Below the pieces are notes generated by a model. That model ran no database searches. It saw only the letters and a program-made list of their open reading frames with translations, and was not told the DNA's origin. Positions 52,384-61,542 of a stretch of 64,000 nucleotides of DNA are shown one piece after another (position 1 is the stretch's first letter; each line of letters begins with the position of its first letter). Origin of the DNA: Caulobacteraceae bacterium (lineage in GTDB: Bacteria > Pseudomonadota > Alphaproteobacteria > Caulobacterales > Caulobacteraceae). A program made the position numbers and the translations under genes. The stretch spans positions 1 through 64,000 of the forward strand of contig CANESI010000013.1 of assembly GCA_947441065.1 (NCBI GenBank), read 5' to 3'.

Positions 52384-52393
52384 GCGCTCGGTC

Positions 52394-53074
52394 ATGATAG
52401 AGGTTCGGGATCTCAAAAAGACCTATCAGATGGGGGATGAGACGGTCGCGGCTCTGGCTGGGGTGTCGCTCAGCTTTCCGCGCGGGTCCTATCTGGCCAT
52501 TACCGGGCCTTCAGGCTCGGGCAAGTCGACCCTGATGAACATCCTTGGCGGGCTCGACCGGCCCACCAGCGGTCAATATCTGTTCGAGGACGAGGATGTC
52601 AGCCATCTGGATGATGACGGCCTAGCCCATTTTCGCAATCAGCGGATCGGCTTTGTCTTTCAGTCGTTCCAACTTCTGCCCCGCTACAGCGCTTTGCAAA
52701 ATGTCGAATTGCCGATGGTCTATGCGGGTATCGAGGTGAAGGAGCGTCGCGAGCGGGCCGCAGAGATGCTGGCCAAGGTCGGGCTGGCCGACCGCCGTCA
52801 CCATCGCCCAACCCAGATGTCCGGCGGTCAGCAACAGCGCGTCGCCATTGCCCGCTCCCTCGCCAACCATCCCGACCTGTTGCTGGCCGACGAGCCCACG
52901 GGCGCGCTCGACAGTTCAACGGGCAAGGACGTCATGGCCCTGTTCGAACAGCTCAATAGCGACGGGCTGACCGTCATCTTGGTCACCCATGATGCCAATG
53001 TCGCCGCGCGGGCCCGCCGCCGCGTCGGCTTTCGCGACGGCCTGATCGTCAGCGACGAAGGGGCCAAGTCATGA
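52394..53074 (+). CDS. MacB-type ABC transporter ATP-binding protein
   Basis: GPSGSGKSTLMNILGGLDRPTSG; MSGGQQQRVAIARSL; LLADEPTGALD. Confidence 0.95.
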   Translation: MIEVRDLKKTYQMGDETVAALAGVSLSFPRGSYLAITGPSGSGKSTLMNILGGLDRPTSGQYLFEDEDVSHLDDDGLAHFRNQRIGFVFQSFQLLPRYSALQNVELPMVYAGIEVKERRERAAEMLAKVGLADRRHHRPTQMSGGQQQRVAIARSLANHPDLLLADEPTGALDSSTGKDVMALFEQLNSDGLTVILVTHDANVAARARRRVGFRDGLIVSDEGAKS

Positions 53075-54300
53075 AGTCCAAGGACCTGATCCGCTTTGCC
53101 GCCAGCGCCATCGCGGCCCACCCGATGCGCAGCGCCCTCACCTCGCTCGGCGTCGTCATCGGCGTCGCCGCCGTCGTCATGATGACCTCGATTGGTCTGG
53201 GCGCGCAGCAGCGGGTGATGAGCGCCATTTCGGGCCTCGGCTCGAACCTGATCATCGTCTCTCCGGCTGCCTCGCGATCCGGCTTTGCCGCCCAAGCCGC
53301 AGGGTCGGACATTTCCATTACCGGAGCCGATGCCGAGGCCATCGCCAAACAGGTTGAAGGGGTCGCCGCTGTCGCACCAACCGTTCGCGGACAGGCGCAA
53401 TTGGCATCTGAAGGCACCAACTGGAACAGCCGCATCGAAGGGGTCACGCCCGACTATCTGGTCGCCAGAGACTTGACCATCGGACAGGGCCGCATGTTCG
53501 ACGAGCGTGAGGCTCGCCAAGGCCGCACCGTCGCCGTGATCGGCACCACGGTCGCACGCGAACTGTTCGGAGACGCAGATCCCGTGGGTAAGCGCATCCG
53601 CGTTGGCTCCTCGCCCTTTCAGGTGGTCGGGGTCCTGACCTCTAAGGGCCAGAGCGGCTTTGGACAGGATCAGGATGATATTGTTTTAGGTCCCCTACCC
53701 GCCGTCCGCTCTCGCGTTGTGGGCCGCCGCGTCAAGGGCGATACGGTCCAGACCATCTATATCAAGGCTGCCAGCGAGGATGACCTCAGCCGCGTGCAAG
53801 AAGACGCCACGACCTTGCTGCGCGAACGTCACCGCATTCGCGAGGGCGAGGACGATGATTTTCAAGCCCAAAATATGGCCTCGATCCTTCAAGCTTCTCA
53901 GGCCGCCACCGCCACCTTCACCATCCTTTTGGCCGCCGTCGCAGCCGTATCGCTGGTGGTCGGGGGCGTCGGGATCATGAACATCATGCTGGTCGCCGTG
54001 ACCGAGCGCACGCGTGAGATCGGCCTGCGTATGGCGGTTGGGGCCAAGCGGTCGGACATTCTGATCCAGTTTGCGCTCGAGTCCGTGGCCCTATCGCTCG
54101 CGGGCGGCATCCTCGGATTGCTCATCGGTATTGGCGGCGCCTTGCTGATTGCGCAGCTCGGATCATGGCCCATGGCGATCCCGTCTTGGGCAGCGCCCCT
54201 ATCCTTGGGCTTTTCCATGGCGGTGGGTCTGGTGTTCGGGGCCTATCCCTCTTGGCAGGCCTCGCGGCTCGATCCCATCGAGGCCTTGCGCCGCGAATAG
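53071..54300 (+). CDS. MacB-type ABC transporter permease
   Basis: HPMRSALTSLGVVIGVAAVVMMTSIGLGAQ; VGGVGIMNIMLVAVTERTREIGLRMAVGAKRSDIL. Confidence 0.95.
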   Translation: MKSKDLIRFAASAIAAHPMRSALTSLGVVIGVAAVVMMTSIGLGAQQRVMSAISGLGSNLIIVSPAASRSGFAAQAAGSDISITGADAEAIAKQVEGVAAVAPTVRGQAQLASEGTNWNSRIEGVTPDYLVARDLTIGQGRMFDEREARQGRTVAVIGTTVARELFGDADPVGKRIRVGSSPFQVVGVLTSKGQSGFGQDQDDIVLGPLPAVRSRVVGRRVKGDTVQTIYIKAASEDDLSRVQEDATTLLRERHRIREGEDDDFQAQNMASILQASQAATATFTILLAAVAAVSLVVGGVGIMNIMLVAVTERTREIGLRMAVGAKRSDILIQFALESVALSLAGGILGLLIGIGGALLIAQLGSWPMAIPSWAAPLSLGFSMAVGLVFGAYPSWQASRLDPIEALRRE

Positions 54301-54355
54301 AGGCCTTAGCGCAAATCAGGTCGCCTAGAGGCGCGCATCCCTATATCCTGATGGC

Positions 54356-56671
54356 ATGAAAAAGCCACGTATCGCCCGCCACCCTTCTGCTCGCCCCAAG
54401 CCACCGCAAGGTCTACCCGACAAGGAGACCCTGCTGAAGTTCCTGCGCGAGGCCGGAGAGGCGGAAAAGGCCGACATGGCCAAGGCCTTTGGCCTGAAGG
54501 GCGCTGACCGCCGGGCCCTGCGGATGATGCTCAAGGACATGGAAGCCGAGGGCCTATTGGGCAAGCGCGGACGCGGCGGCTTTGCCGAGGCCGGCGCTCT
54601 GCCCCCTGTCGGCGTGGCCGATGTGATTGAGGTAGACACCGACGGCGACCTGTTCGTGCGTCTGGTCAAGGCCGGCGAAGATGCGCCCATCGTGCGCCTC
54701 GCCCCCGATCCGGCTGAAAAGGTTGCGGGCGCACCGCGTCTGGGCGAGCGGGTTCTGGTGCGCTTTGAGCGGCTGGAAAGCGGCGAGTTCGAAGCCAAGC
54801 TGATCAAGAAACTCGGCCAAAGCGCTCACAAGATCCTCGGCGTCGTGCGCAAGTCCCTGCGCGGCCCGCGCCAAGAGATTCGCGTCGAGCCGGTGGACCG
54901 CCGCTCTAAGGAAAGTCTGGTCCTATTCGGGCCAGAGGCCGAGGCCCTCAAGGACGGCGATCTGGTCGTGGCCGAGGTCGGCGAGGCGGCGGGCCGGTTC
55001 GGCCCCAAGCGCGGGCGGGTCCTAGAGGTTGTCGGGCGCGAAGATCAGCCCAGAGCCGCCTCCCTCATCGCCATCCATACCCACGGCCTGCCCACCGGCT
55101 TTTCACAGGATGCCGAGGACGAGGCCGAAGCCGCCGTCGGCCCAACCCTAGAGGGCCGCACGGACCTGCGCCATGTGCCGCTGGTCACCATCGATCCCAT
55201 CGATGCGCGCGACCATGATGATGCGGTCTATGCTGAACCGGACGAGGACCCGGCCAATCCGGGCGGCTGGATCGTCTGGGTGGCCATTGCCGATGTTGCC
55301 GCCTATGTGCGCCCCGGCACGCCGCTCGACCGCGAGGCCCGCGACAAGGGCAACAGTGTCTATTTCCCCGACCGGGTCGAGCCGATGCTGCCCGAGCGCC
55401 TGTCCAATGGCCTGTGCAGCCTGCGCGAGGGCGAGAACCGCGCCTGTCTGGCCGTGCGCATGGTCTTCAACCGCTCTGGCGACAAGATCGGCCACAGGTT
55501 CGTGCGCGGCCTGATGCGCTCTGCCGCCAAGCTGGCCTATGAGCACGCCCAGTCGGCCATTGACGGCGAGGTCAGCGATGTGACCGGCCCGCTGCTGGAG
55601 CCGGTCCTGAGGCCCCTGTGGGCCGCCTATGCCTGTGTCGGACAGGCCAGGGACCGCCGCTCGCCGCTGGATATTGAAAGCTCCGAGCGCAAGATCGAGA
55701 TCAGCCCCGAAGGCGAGGTCCTGTCCATCCGCCCGCGCGAGCGCCTGACCGCCCACCGCCTGATCGAAGAGTTCATGATCCAGGCCAATGTCTGCGCCGC
55801 CGAGACGCTAGAGGCCCCGACCAAGGGCCAAAAACGCCCCGCCCTGATCTATCGCATCCATGACACGCCCAGTCAGGAAAAGGTCCAGTCTCTCGCTGAC
55901 TTTCTGGCCACCATCGGCATCAACTGGTCCAAGGGCGAGGCCCCGCGCACCGACCGGCTCAACCGCCTCCTGATCCAGACCAAGGAAGGCCCCCATGCCG
56001 AGATCGTCAATGAGGTGGTGCTGCGCAGTCAGATGCAGGCCGTCTATTCGCCCGACAATATCGGCCATTTCGGCCTCAACCTCGCCCGCTATGCCCACTT
56101 CACCTCGCCCATCCGGCGCTATGCCGATCTGGTGGTCCACCGCGCCCTGATCCGGGCCTTAGGCCTTGGCACGGACGGGCTGACGGACGAGGAGATCGCC
56201 CGCCTGCGCGAAACGGCTGAGAGCATCACCGCCTCAGAGCGCCGCGCCATGGCCGCCGAGCGCGAGGCGACCGACCGCTATGTCGCCGCCTTCCTCTCCG
56301 ACCGGGTGGGGGCCGAATTTGACGGCCGCATCACCGGCGTCACCCGCTTTGGCCTGTTTGTGCGCCTGGGCGAGATCGGGGCCGACGGTCTGGCCCCCGT
56401 CTCGTCTCTGGGGGATGAATATTTCGTCCATGATGACAAGGCCCACTGCCTGATCGGCGAGCGCAGCGGCAAGCGCTGGCGTCTGGGCGCGCGGGTGCGG
56501 GTCAAGCTCTTGGAAGCCACCCCCATCACCGGCGGCCTGCTGTTCGAAGTCCTGAGCGACCCCGAACCCGCCCTCCCCGGTGCCCCCCGCCCCCGCCTCG
56601 GCATCCGCCACAGACAGGGCCCGAAAGGCAGGCCCAAGAACATCAAGGCCGGGGGGAAGAAGCGGCGATAG
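54356..56671 (+). CDS. rnr: Ribonuclease R
   Basis: VTIDPIDARDHDDAVYAEPDE; YFPDRVEPMLPERLSNGLCSLREGENR; RYAHFTSPIRRYADLVVHRAL; S1 domain. Confidence 0.96.
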   Translation: MKKPRIARHPSARPKPPQGLPDKETLLKFLREAGEAEKADMAKAFGLKGADRRALRMMLKDMEAEGLLGKRGRGGFAEAGALPPVGVADVIEVDTDGDLFVRLVKAGEDAPIVRLAPDPAEKVAGAPRLGERVLVRFERLESGEFEAKLIKKLGQSAHKILGVVRKSLRGPRQEIRVEPVDRRSKESLVLFGPEAEALKDGDLVVAEVGEAAGRFGPKRGRVLEVVGREDQPRAASLIAIHTHGLPTGFSQDAEDEAEAAVGPTLEGRTDLRHVPLVTIDPIDARDHDDAVYAEPDEDPANPGGWIVWVAIADVAAYVRPGTPLDREARDKGNSVYFPDRVEPMLPERLSNGLCSLREGENRACLAVRMVFNRSGDKIGHRFVRGLMRSAAKLAYEHAQSAIDGEVSDVTGPLLEPVLRPLWAAYACVGQARDRRSPLDIESSERKIEISPEGEVLSIRPRERLTAHRLIEEFMIQANVCAAETLEAPTKGQKRPALIYRIHDTPSQEKVQSLADFLATIGINWSKGEAPRTDRLNRLLIQTKEGPHAEIVNEVVLRSQMQAVYSPDNIGHFGLNLARYAHFTSPIRRYADLVVHRALIRALGLGTDGLTDEEIARLRETAESITASERRAMAAEREATDRYVAAFLSDRVGAEFDGRITGVTRFGLFVRLGEIGADGLAPVSSLGDEYFVHDDKAHCLIGERSGKRWRLGARVRVKLLEATPITGGLLFEVLSDPEPALPGAPRPRLGIRHRQGPKGRPKNIKAGGKKRR

Positions 56672-56681
56672 GCCCCTCCGC

Positions 56682-56985
56682 CGCGTCATTGCGAGCGTAG
56701 CGAAGCAACACAGGGGACCGGGCTCCTTCGAACGCGCAGCCCTTCCACCCAACAATCCAGCCCAGTCCCCTAGGTTGCTTCGGCGCGTCGCGCCTCGCAA
56801 TGACGCGGTGGTGGGGCAGCATTTACCCGTCTTCCCCGCGAAGGCGGGGATCCAGACCCTTTCACGCAGGCGGGAAGTGACGCGCTGAAACCTTGACTTT
56901 GCAGGGGCCATGGCTGAGGGGGCAGTGGATGAGCACCCCCCACTCCCAACCCTCTCCCCCTCAAGGGGGGAAAGGGCTTTAACAA
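56682..56985. repeat. Intergenic palindromic repeat cluster 5 (rnr/M20 peptidase gap)
   Basis: GCGTCATTGCGAGCGTAGCGAAGCAA...TTGCTTCGGCGCGTCGCGCCTCGCAATGACGC (about 56682-56808); CTTCCCCGCGAAGGCGGGGATCCAGACCC (about 56831); CTCCCAACCCTCTCCCCCTCAAGGGGGGAAAGGGC (about 56942). Confidence 0.85.
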
Positions 56986-56990
56986 GACCC

Positions 56991-58313
56991 CTACTTCCCC
57001 TTGCGGCTGGCCAGATAGTCCAGGGCTAGCAGCACATGGGTGCGGACGCCAACTTCGAGGACGCTTTCGTCTATGTCGAAATAGGGCGAGTGGTTGGCCG
57101 GGGCGGATTTCGCGTCGATGGAGGGTTTGCGGCCACCGAGCTGATAGAAGACGCCGGGGATCTTGCGGGCATAGAAGGAGAAGTCCTCTGAGCCGGTGAC
57201 CAGGTCGCCTTCGGATTCGACGTTCTTGGCCCCGCCTGCAGCCTTGGTCAGGGTCGGCAACATGGCCTTGGCCAGATCCGGGTCATTATAGGTCACGGGA
57301 TATGACGGGCTGTTCATGGTCAAGGTGGCGGTGGCACCATAGCTCTCGGCCAGGTTCTGGACGGTTCTTTCCATGCGGGCAATGACGTCGGTGCGGCGCT
57401 CGTCGGTGAAGGTGCGCATGGTGCCCGACATCTTCAGCTCTTCGGGGATGATGTTGTTGCGCACGCCGCCGTGGATGGTGGCGACGGTCAGAACGGTCGG
57501 CGACGAGGTGACATTGATCTGGCGGGCGGCGATCTGGTTGAAGGCTGTGACGATCGAGGCGCCGAGCGAGACCACATCAATGCCGTCCCATGGGCGCGCG
57601 CCGTGGGTCTGGCGGCCCTTGAGGGCGATGTCAAAGCGGTCAGAGGCGGCATAAAAGCCCCCGGCCCGATAGTTCAGCTTACCCAAGTCGCCGGGGCCAA
57701 TATGGATGCCGAATATGGCCGATGGGGCAGGATTTTCCAGCGCCCCTTCGATGACCATCTGCTTGGCGCCGCCAACCTCGCCCAGCGGCAGGCCCTCTTC
57801 GGCGGGCTGGAAGATCAGGACCACAGTGCCGGGGATGTTGGCGCGCATGTTGGACAGGACCGTGGCGGCACCGAGCAGCATGGCGACATGGGTGTCGTGA
57901 CCGCAGGCATGCATCACGCCGACCGTCTGGCCATCATAATCAGCCGTGACCTTGGAGGCAAAGGGCAGACCGGTCTTCTCAACAACAGGCAAGGCGTCCA
58001 TATCGGCGCGCAGGGCCACGACGCCGCCGGGCTTACCGCCCTTGAGCACGGCAACGATGCCGGTGGTGGCGACCTTGGTGCGGACCTCAAAGCCCAAGCG
58101 GGTCAGTTCGGCAGCGACGAGGGCAGAGGTGCGGAACTCGCGATTGCCCAGCTCTGGATGTTCGTGAATGTCGCGGCGCCAAGCCACGACCTTGGGCTGG
58201 ACCGCGCGGGCGGCGGCGAAGATGGCGTCCGATGAGGTCGCTGACCCTGCGGCGAGGGCCGAATTGGCGGTGAGGCTGAGCGCGGCAACGGCGGCTGCGG
58301 TAAGGATTCGCAT
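56991..58313 (-). CDS. M20 family amidohydrolase/peptidase, exported
   Basis: Signal peptide; WRRDIHEHPELGNREFRTS; ALRADMDALPVVE; GVMHACGHDTHVAMLLGAA. Confidence 0.93.
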   Translation of the reverse strand: MRILTAAAVAALSLTANSALAAGSATSSDAIFAAARAVQPKVVAWRRDIHEHPELGNREFRTSALVAAELTRLGFEVRTKVATTGIVAVLKGGKPGGVVALRADMDALPVVEKTGLPFASKVTADYDGQTVGVMHACGHDTHVAMLLGAATVLSNMRANIPGTVVLIFQPAEEGLPLGEVGGAKQMVIEGALENPAPSAIFGIHIGPGDLGKLNYRAGGFYAASDRFDIALKGRQTHGARPWDGIDVVSLGASIVTAFNQIAARQINVTSSPTVLTVATIHGGVRNNIIPEELKMSGTMRTFTDERRTDVIARMERTVQNLAESYGATATLTMNSPSYPVTYNDPDLAKAMLPTLTKAAGGAKNVESEGDLVTGSEDFSFYARKIPGVFYQLGGRKPSIDAKSAPANHSPYFDIDESVLEVGVRTHVLLALDYLASRKGK

Positions 58314-58433
58314 GATCTTTCCCCTGAAAATCTGATGACGGACGATGGAGCCTTGCGGTTGCAGGGTCAAGGGCTGGCAAGGTTTCCCTTAGGTCAGACT
58401 TTCCCTTCGCTAAAGTCGTCCTAAACTAGGGTC

Positions 58434-59153
58434 ATGACCGAACCGAAACTCGACCCCAATTACGACCCGCGCTCTGACGGGGCCATGCGCACCGAAGACC
58501 AAAAGGTCGTGCGGCCCAAGGATGCGGCCACCCTGATCATCGTGCGGCGCGACGCCGAAAAGCCGCGCCTCTTGATGGGGCGGCGCAACAAGGGCCACAA
58601 CTTCATGCCCGGCAAATGGGTGTTCCCCGGCGGGCGCATCGACCGCAGCGACTTTCGCGCCCCCTATTGCGACGATCTTCGCCCAGAGGTCGCCGCAAGG
58701 GTGGAACAGACCGCCCCGCCTGCCCGCGCCCGCGCCTTGGCGCTTGCGGCTGTGCGCGAGACCTTTGAAGAGGTCGGGCTTCTGCTGGCCAAGCCTGCGC
58801 CCGTGCGGCCCGGCGCCGGTCCTTGGCGCGATTTCATGGCGCTGGGGGCCGAGGCCAATCTGGGGGCCCTGGACTTCATCGCCCGCGCCATCACCCCGCC
58901 CTACCGGCCCAAACGTTTTGATGCCCGCTTTTTCATGGCCGAGGCCGAACATCTGATCAGCCTAGAACGCGCGCCCGACTGCGGCGAGTTGGACGAGATC
59001 GCTTGGGTCGATCTGGACGAGGCCTTGGCGCTGGACCTACCCAACATCACGCGGTTCGTCATGCATGAGTTGGCCTTGCGTCTTGAGGACCCTCACCGCC
59101 CTGCCCCCTTCGTGCGGTTCCTGCGCGGCTCGCGTCAGTTGAGCTATCTATGA
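58434..59153 (+). CDS. NUDIX hydrolase (first of tandem pair)
   Basis: LIIVRRDAEKPRLLMGRRNKGHNFMPGKWVFPGGRID...AAVRETFEEVGLLL. Confidence 0.88.
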   Translation: MTEPKLDPNYDPRSDGAMRTEDQKVVRPKDAATLIIVRRDAEKPRLLMGRRNKGHNFMPGKWVFPGGRIDRSDFRAPYCDDLRPEVAARVEQTAPPARARALALAAVRETFEEVGLLLAKPAPVRPGAGPWRDFMALGAEANLGALDFIARAITPPYRPKRFDARFFMAEAEHLISLERAPDCGELDEIAWVDLDEALALDLPNITRFVMHELALRLEDPHRPAPFVRFLRGSRQLSYL

Positions 59154-59767
59154 GCGGGCCTGCCCAGGTGAAGGCCAAGCCCGCCACGCCGCGTCATGCC
59201 GCCAGTCTGGTGCTGATCCGGCAGGGATCGGACGGGCCAGAGGTGCTGATGGGACGCAGACCGCGCAAGTCTGCCTTTGCGCCGGATGTGTTCGTCTTTC
59301 CGGGCGGCAAGCTGGACGAGGCCGACCGTATGGTGCGCCCCGCTGTGCCCCTGTCAGAGGCCTGTATCCGCCTAACCGCCGCATCCCGGCGCCTCGCCCA
59401 CGCCCTGGCCGCAGCGGCCCTGCGCGAGACCGAGGAAGAGACTGGGCTGATCTTGCCGCTGGCGTCGGGCGCTGGGGCGGACTTTTCGCACCTGACCCTG
59501 ATTGCGCGGGCCATTACCCCGACCGAAAGTCCGATCCGCTTTCACGCCCGCTTCTTTCAGGCCGACGCGGCCCTGACCGAAGGCAAGATGGAGGCCACGC
59601 CCGAACTGGCCGATCTGGCCTATCGCCCGCTGGCCGAGGCGCTGAAACTGCCCATGTTCGATATTACCGAAGCGGTCGTGCGCCACGTTCAGACCCCCAC
59701 GGCGAACGAGCCCGCCTTTCTGTTCACCTATCGCAATGGCGGCGCAAAACGCACAGGACTGCGTTAA
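59150..59767 (+). CDS. NUDIX hydrolase (second of tandem pair)
   Basis: LVLIRQGSDGPEVLMGRRPRKSAFAPDVFVFPGGKLD...AALRETEEETGLIL. Confidence 0.88.
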   Translation: MSGPAQVKAKPATPRHAASLVLIRQGSDGPEVLMGRRPRKSAFAPDVFVFPGGKLDEADRMVRPAVPLSEACIRLTAASRRLAHALAAAALRETEEETGLILPLASGAGADFSHLTLIARAITPTESPIRFHARFFQADAALTEGKMEATPELADLAYRPLAEALKLPMFDITEAVVRHVQTPTANEPAFLFTYRNGGAKRTGLR

Positions 59768-59781
59768 TCTGCTTCATGGCG

Positions 59782-59809
59782 TTGACATTGGCTGTTCGAA
59801 GGGTATTGT
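59782..59809 (+). promoter_or_regulatory. Sigma70-like promoter for rpmG
   Basis: TTGACA - 16 nt - TATTGT. Confidence 0.5.
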
Positions 59810-59869
59810 CCGCCCCTCTTGAATTTCCCGGTTCGCAGCGTGTGCGGCGAACCCCCGAAGGATTCGACC

Positions 59870-60037
59870 ATGGCTAAACCGGCTTCAATCAAGATCCGCA
59901 TGAACTCCACTGCGGATACCGGCTTCTTCTACGTGACGAAGAAGAACGCACGCACCAAGACTGAAAAGCTGGTGATGAACAAATATGACCCCGTCGTGCG
60001 TAAGCATGTCGAGTTCAAAGAAGGCAAGATCAAGTAG
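59870..60037 (+). CDS. rpmG: 50S ribosomal protein L33
   Basis: [55 protein letters not shown]. Confidence 0.97.
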   Translation: MAKPASIKIRMNSTADTGFFYVTKKNARTKTEKLVMNKYDPVVRKHVEFKEGKIK

Positions 60038-60062
60038 CATCCTTGCCTCTTAAACGATCATG

Positions 60063-60089
60063 CGCCCGGCCTCACCGCCGGGCGTTTTT
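60063..60089 (+). terminator. Intrinsic terminator of rpmG
   Basis: CGCCCGGC-N6-GCCGGGCG followed by TTTTT. Confidence 0.85.
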
Positions 60090-60181
60090 GATTCTGGGCC
60101 TTGGGACGCTTCACCCCTTGCCTTTTCGCGCAGACGGGACAGACTGTGAGTCCCTGATTAACAGCGAAAGGAGGTGATCCA

Positions 60182-60244
60182 GTGTCTCAATGTCGAATCA
60201 CGAAGTCTCTGGAGAACTTCGGCGACGGAAACAGTCTCGGCTGA
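60182..60244 (+). CDS. Candidate 20-aa small ORF (GTG start): MSQCRITKSLENFGDGNSLG
   Basis: AGGAGG 7 nt upstream of GTG; stop TGA at 60242-60244; not in the supplied ORF track. Confidence 0.35.
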   Translation: MSQCRITKSLENFGDGNSLG

Positions 60245-60284
60245 CCCCTTGCTGAAGGTCAGCGACTTTGCTGACATTGTTGAA

Positions 60285-60315
60285 CGCTGTGGAGGAAGCC
60301 CTCCGCAGCGTTTTT
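60285..60315 (+). terminator. Intrinsic terminator of the candidate small RNA
   Basis: CGCTGTGGAGG-AAGC-CCTCCGCAGCG followed by TTTTT (11-bp stem, one G-U). Confidence 0.85.
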
Positions 60316-60326
60316 CATTTGGGGAA

Positions 60327-61493
60327 CTAAGCCCCCATCAACTCCCGCCCGATCAAAAACCGGCGGATCTCGTTGGTGCCTGCGCCAATGTCATAGAGCT
60401 TGGCGTCGCGCAGCAAGCGCTCTACCGGGAAGTCTTTGGTATAGCCTGCGCCGCCTAGGGCCTGGATGGCTTCTAACGCGGTTTTGACGGCGTTTTCGGA
60501 GGCGAACAGGATCGCGCCTGCCGCGTCAAAGCGGGTGGTCTGGCCCGCGTCGCAGGCCTTGGCGACGGCATAGACATAGGCCCGGGCGGAATTGAGCGCG
60601 ACATACATGTCGGCGATCTTGCCCTGCATCAGTTGGAAACTGCCGATGGGTTTGCCGAACTGCTGGCGGTCGCGCACATAGGGCAGGACCACGTCCAGAC
60701 AGGCCTGCATGATGCCCAGAGGCCCGGCGGCCAGTACGGCGCGCTCATAGTCTAGGCCGCTCATCAGGACCCCTGCACCGCCGCCCACGGGCCCCATGAC
60801 GTTCTCTTCGGGCACCTCGCAGTCCTCGAACACCAGTTCGCAGGTGTCGGACCCGCGCATCCCCATCTTGTTGAGCTTGGGCGAGGTGGAAAAGCCCTTG
60901 AAGCCGCGCTCGATCAGGAAGGCGGTGACGCCTCGGCTGGCGGCGTCAGGGTCGGTCTTAGCATAGACCACCAGCGTGTCGGCGTGGGGGCCGTTGGTGA
61001 TCCAGAACTTGGTCCCATTGAGGACATAGCGGTCACCCCTCTTGTCGGCCCTCAGGCGCATGGAGATCACGTCAGAGCCTGAACCGGCCTCCGACATGGC
61101 CAGAGCCCCGACATGGGCACCGCTGATCAGCTTGGGCAGATAGCGGGCCTTTTGCGCCGGGGTGCCCCAGCGGCGGATCTGATTGACGCAGAGATTGGAG
61201 TGGGCACCGTAGCTCAGCCCGACCGAGGCCGAGGCACGGCTGATCTCTTCCATCGCCACGACATGGTCCAGATAGCCAAGGCCCAGACCGCCATCCTCCT
61301 CGGACACGGTGATGCCATGCAGGCCAAGCTCGCCCATCTGGGGCCAAAGCTCACGCGGGAAACTGTTGCTGGCGTCGATCTCGGCGGCCAGAGGCGCGAT
61401 CTTCTCGGCGGCGAAGCGCGCGGTGACGTCACGGATAGCGTCGGCGGTCTCGCCAAGGCCAAAATCCATCGAGGGTGCAGAGGTTTGGGTCAT
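60327..61493 (-). CDS. Acyl-CoA dehydrogenase, isovaleryl-CoA dehydrogenase-like
   Basis: [114 protein letters not shown]. Confidence 0.93.
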   Translation of the reverse strand: MTQTSAPSMDFGLGETADAIRDVTARFAAEKIAPLAAEIDASNSFPRELWPQMGELGLHGITVSEEDGGLGLGYLDHVVAMEEISRASASVGLSYGAHSNLCVNQIRRWGTPAQKARYLPKLISGAHVGALAMSEAGSGSDVISMRLRADKRGDRYVLNGTKFWITNGPHADTLVVYAKTDPDAASRGVTAFLIERGFKGFSTSPKLNKMGMRGSDTCELVFEDCEVPEENVMGPVGGGAGVLMSGLDYERAVLAAGPLGIMQACLDVVLPYVRDRQQFGKPIGSFQLMQGKIADMYVALNSARAYVYAVAKACDAGQTTRFDAAGAILFASENAVKTALEAIQALGGAGYTKDFPVERLLRDAKLYDIGAGTNEIRRFLIGRELMGA

Positions 61494-61542
61494 GACCGAT
61501 TTCTAGCATAGGCCTTGCGCAGAAGGCCACCGCCCTGCCCGC

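Larger units (their letters stand above)
60167..60315 (+). ncRNA. Candidate small transcript / leader-type RNA with full-length anti-SD complement; 5' end not determined
   Basis: AAAGGAGGTGATCC(AG) complementary to the 16S 3' tail; hairpins CGAAGT/ACTTCG, GCTGACC/GGTCAGC and GTCAGC/GCTGAC; terminator at its end; lies between rpmG terminator and convergent acyl-CoA dehydrogenase gene. Confidence 0.55.

Noticed and set aside
60167-60182. Remnant of a degraded 16S rRNA gene on the minus strand
   Set aside because: Only about 16 nt match the 16S 3' end; the adjacent sequence (TGTCTCAATGTCG) does not continue as the conserved CCGCAGGTTCCCCTACGG, so a functional complement is more likely
60174-60458. 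94-aa ORF MIQCLNVESRSLW... overlapping the small RNA and acyl-CoA dehydrogenase 3' end
   Set aside because: Starts inside the SD-like block, crosses the intrinsic terminator and runs antisense into a conserved gene
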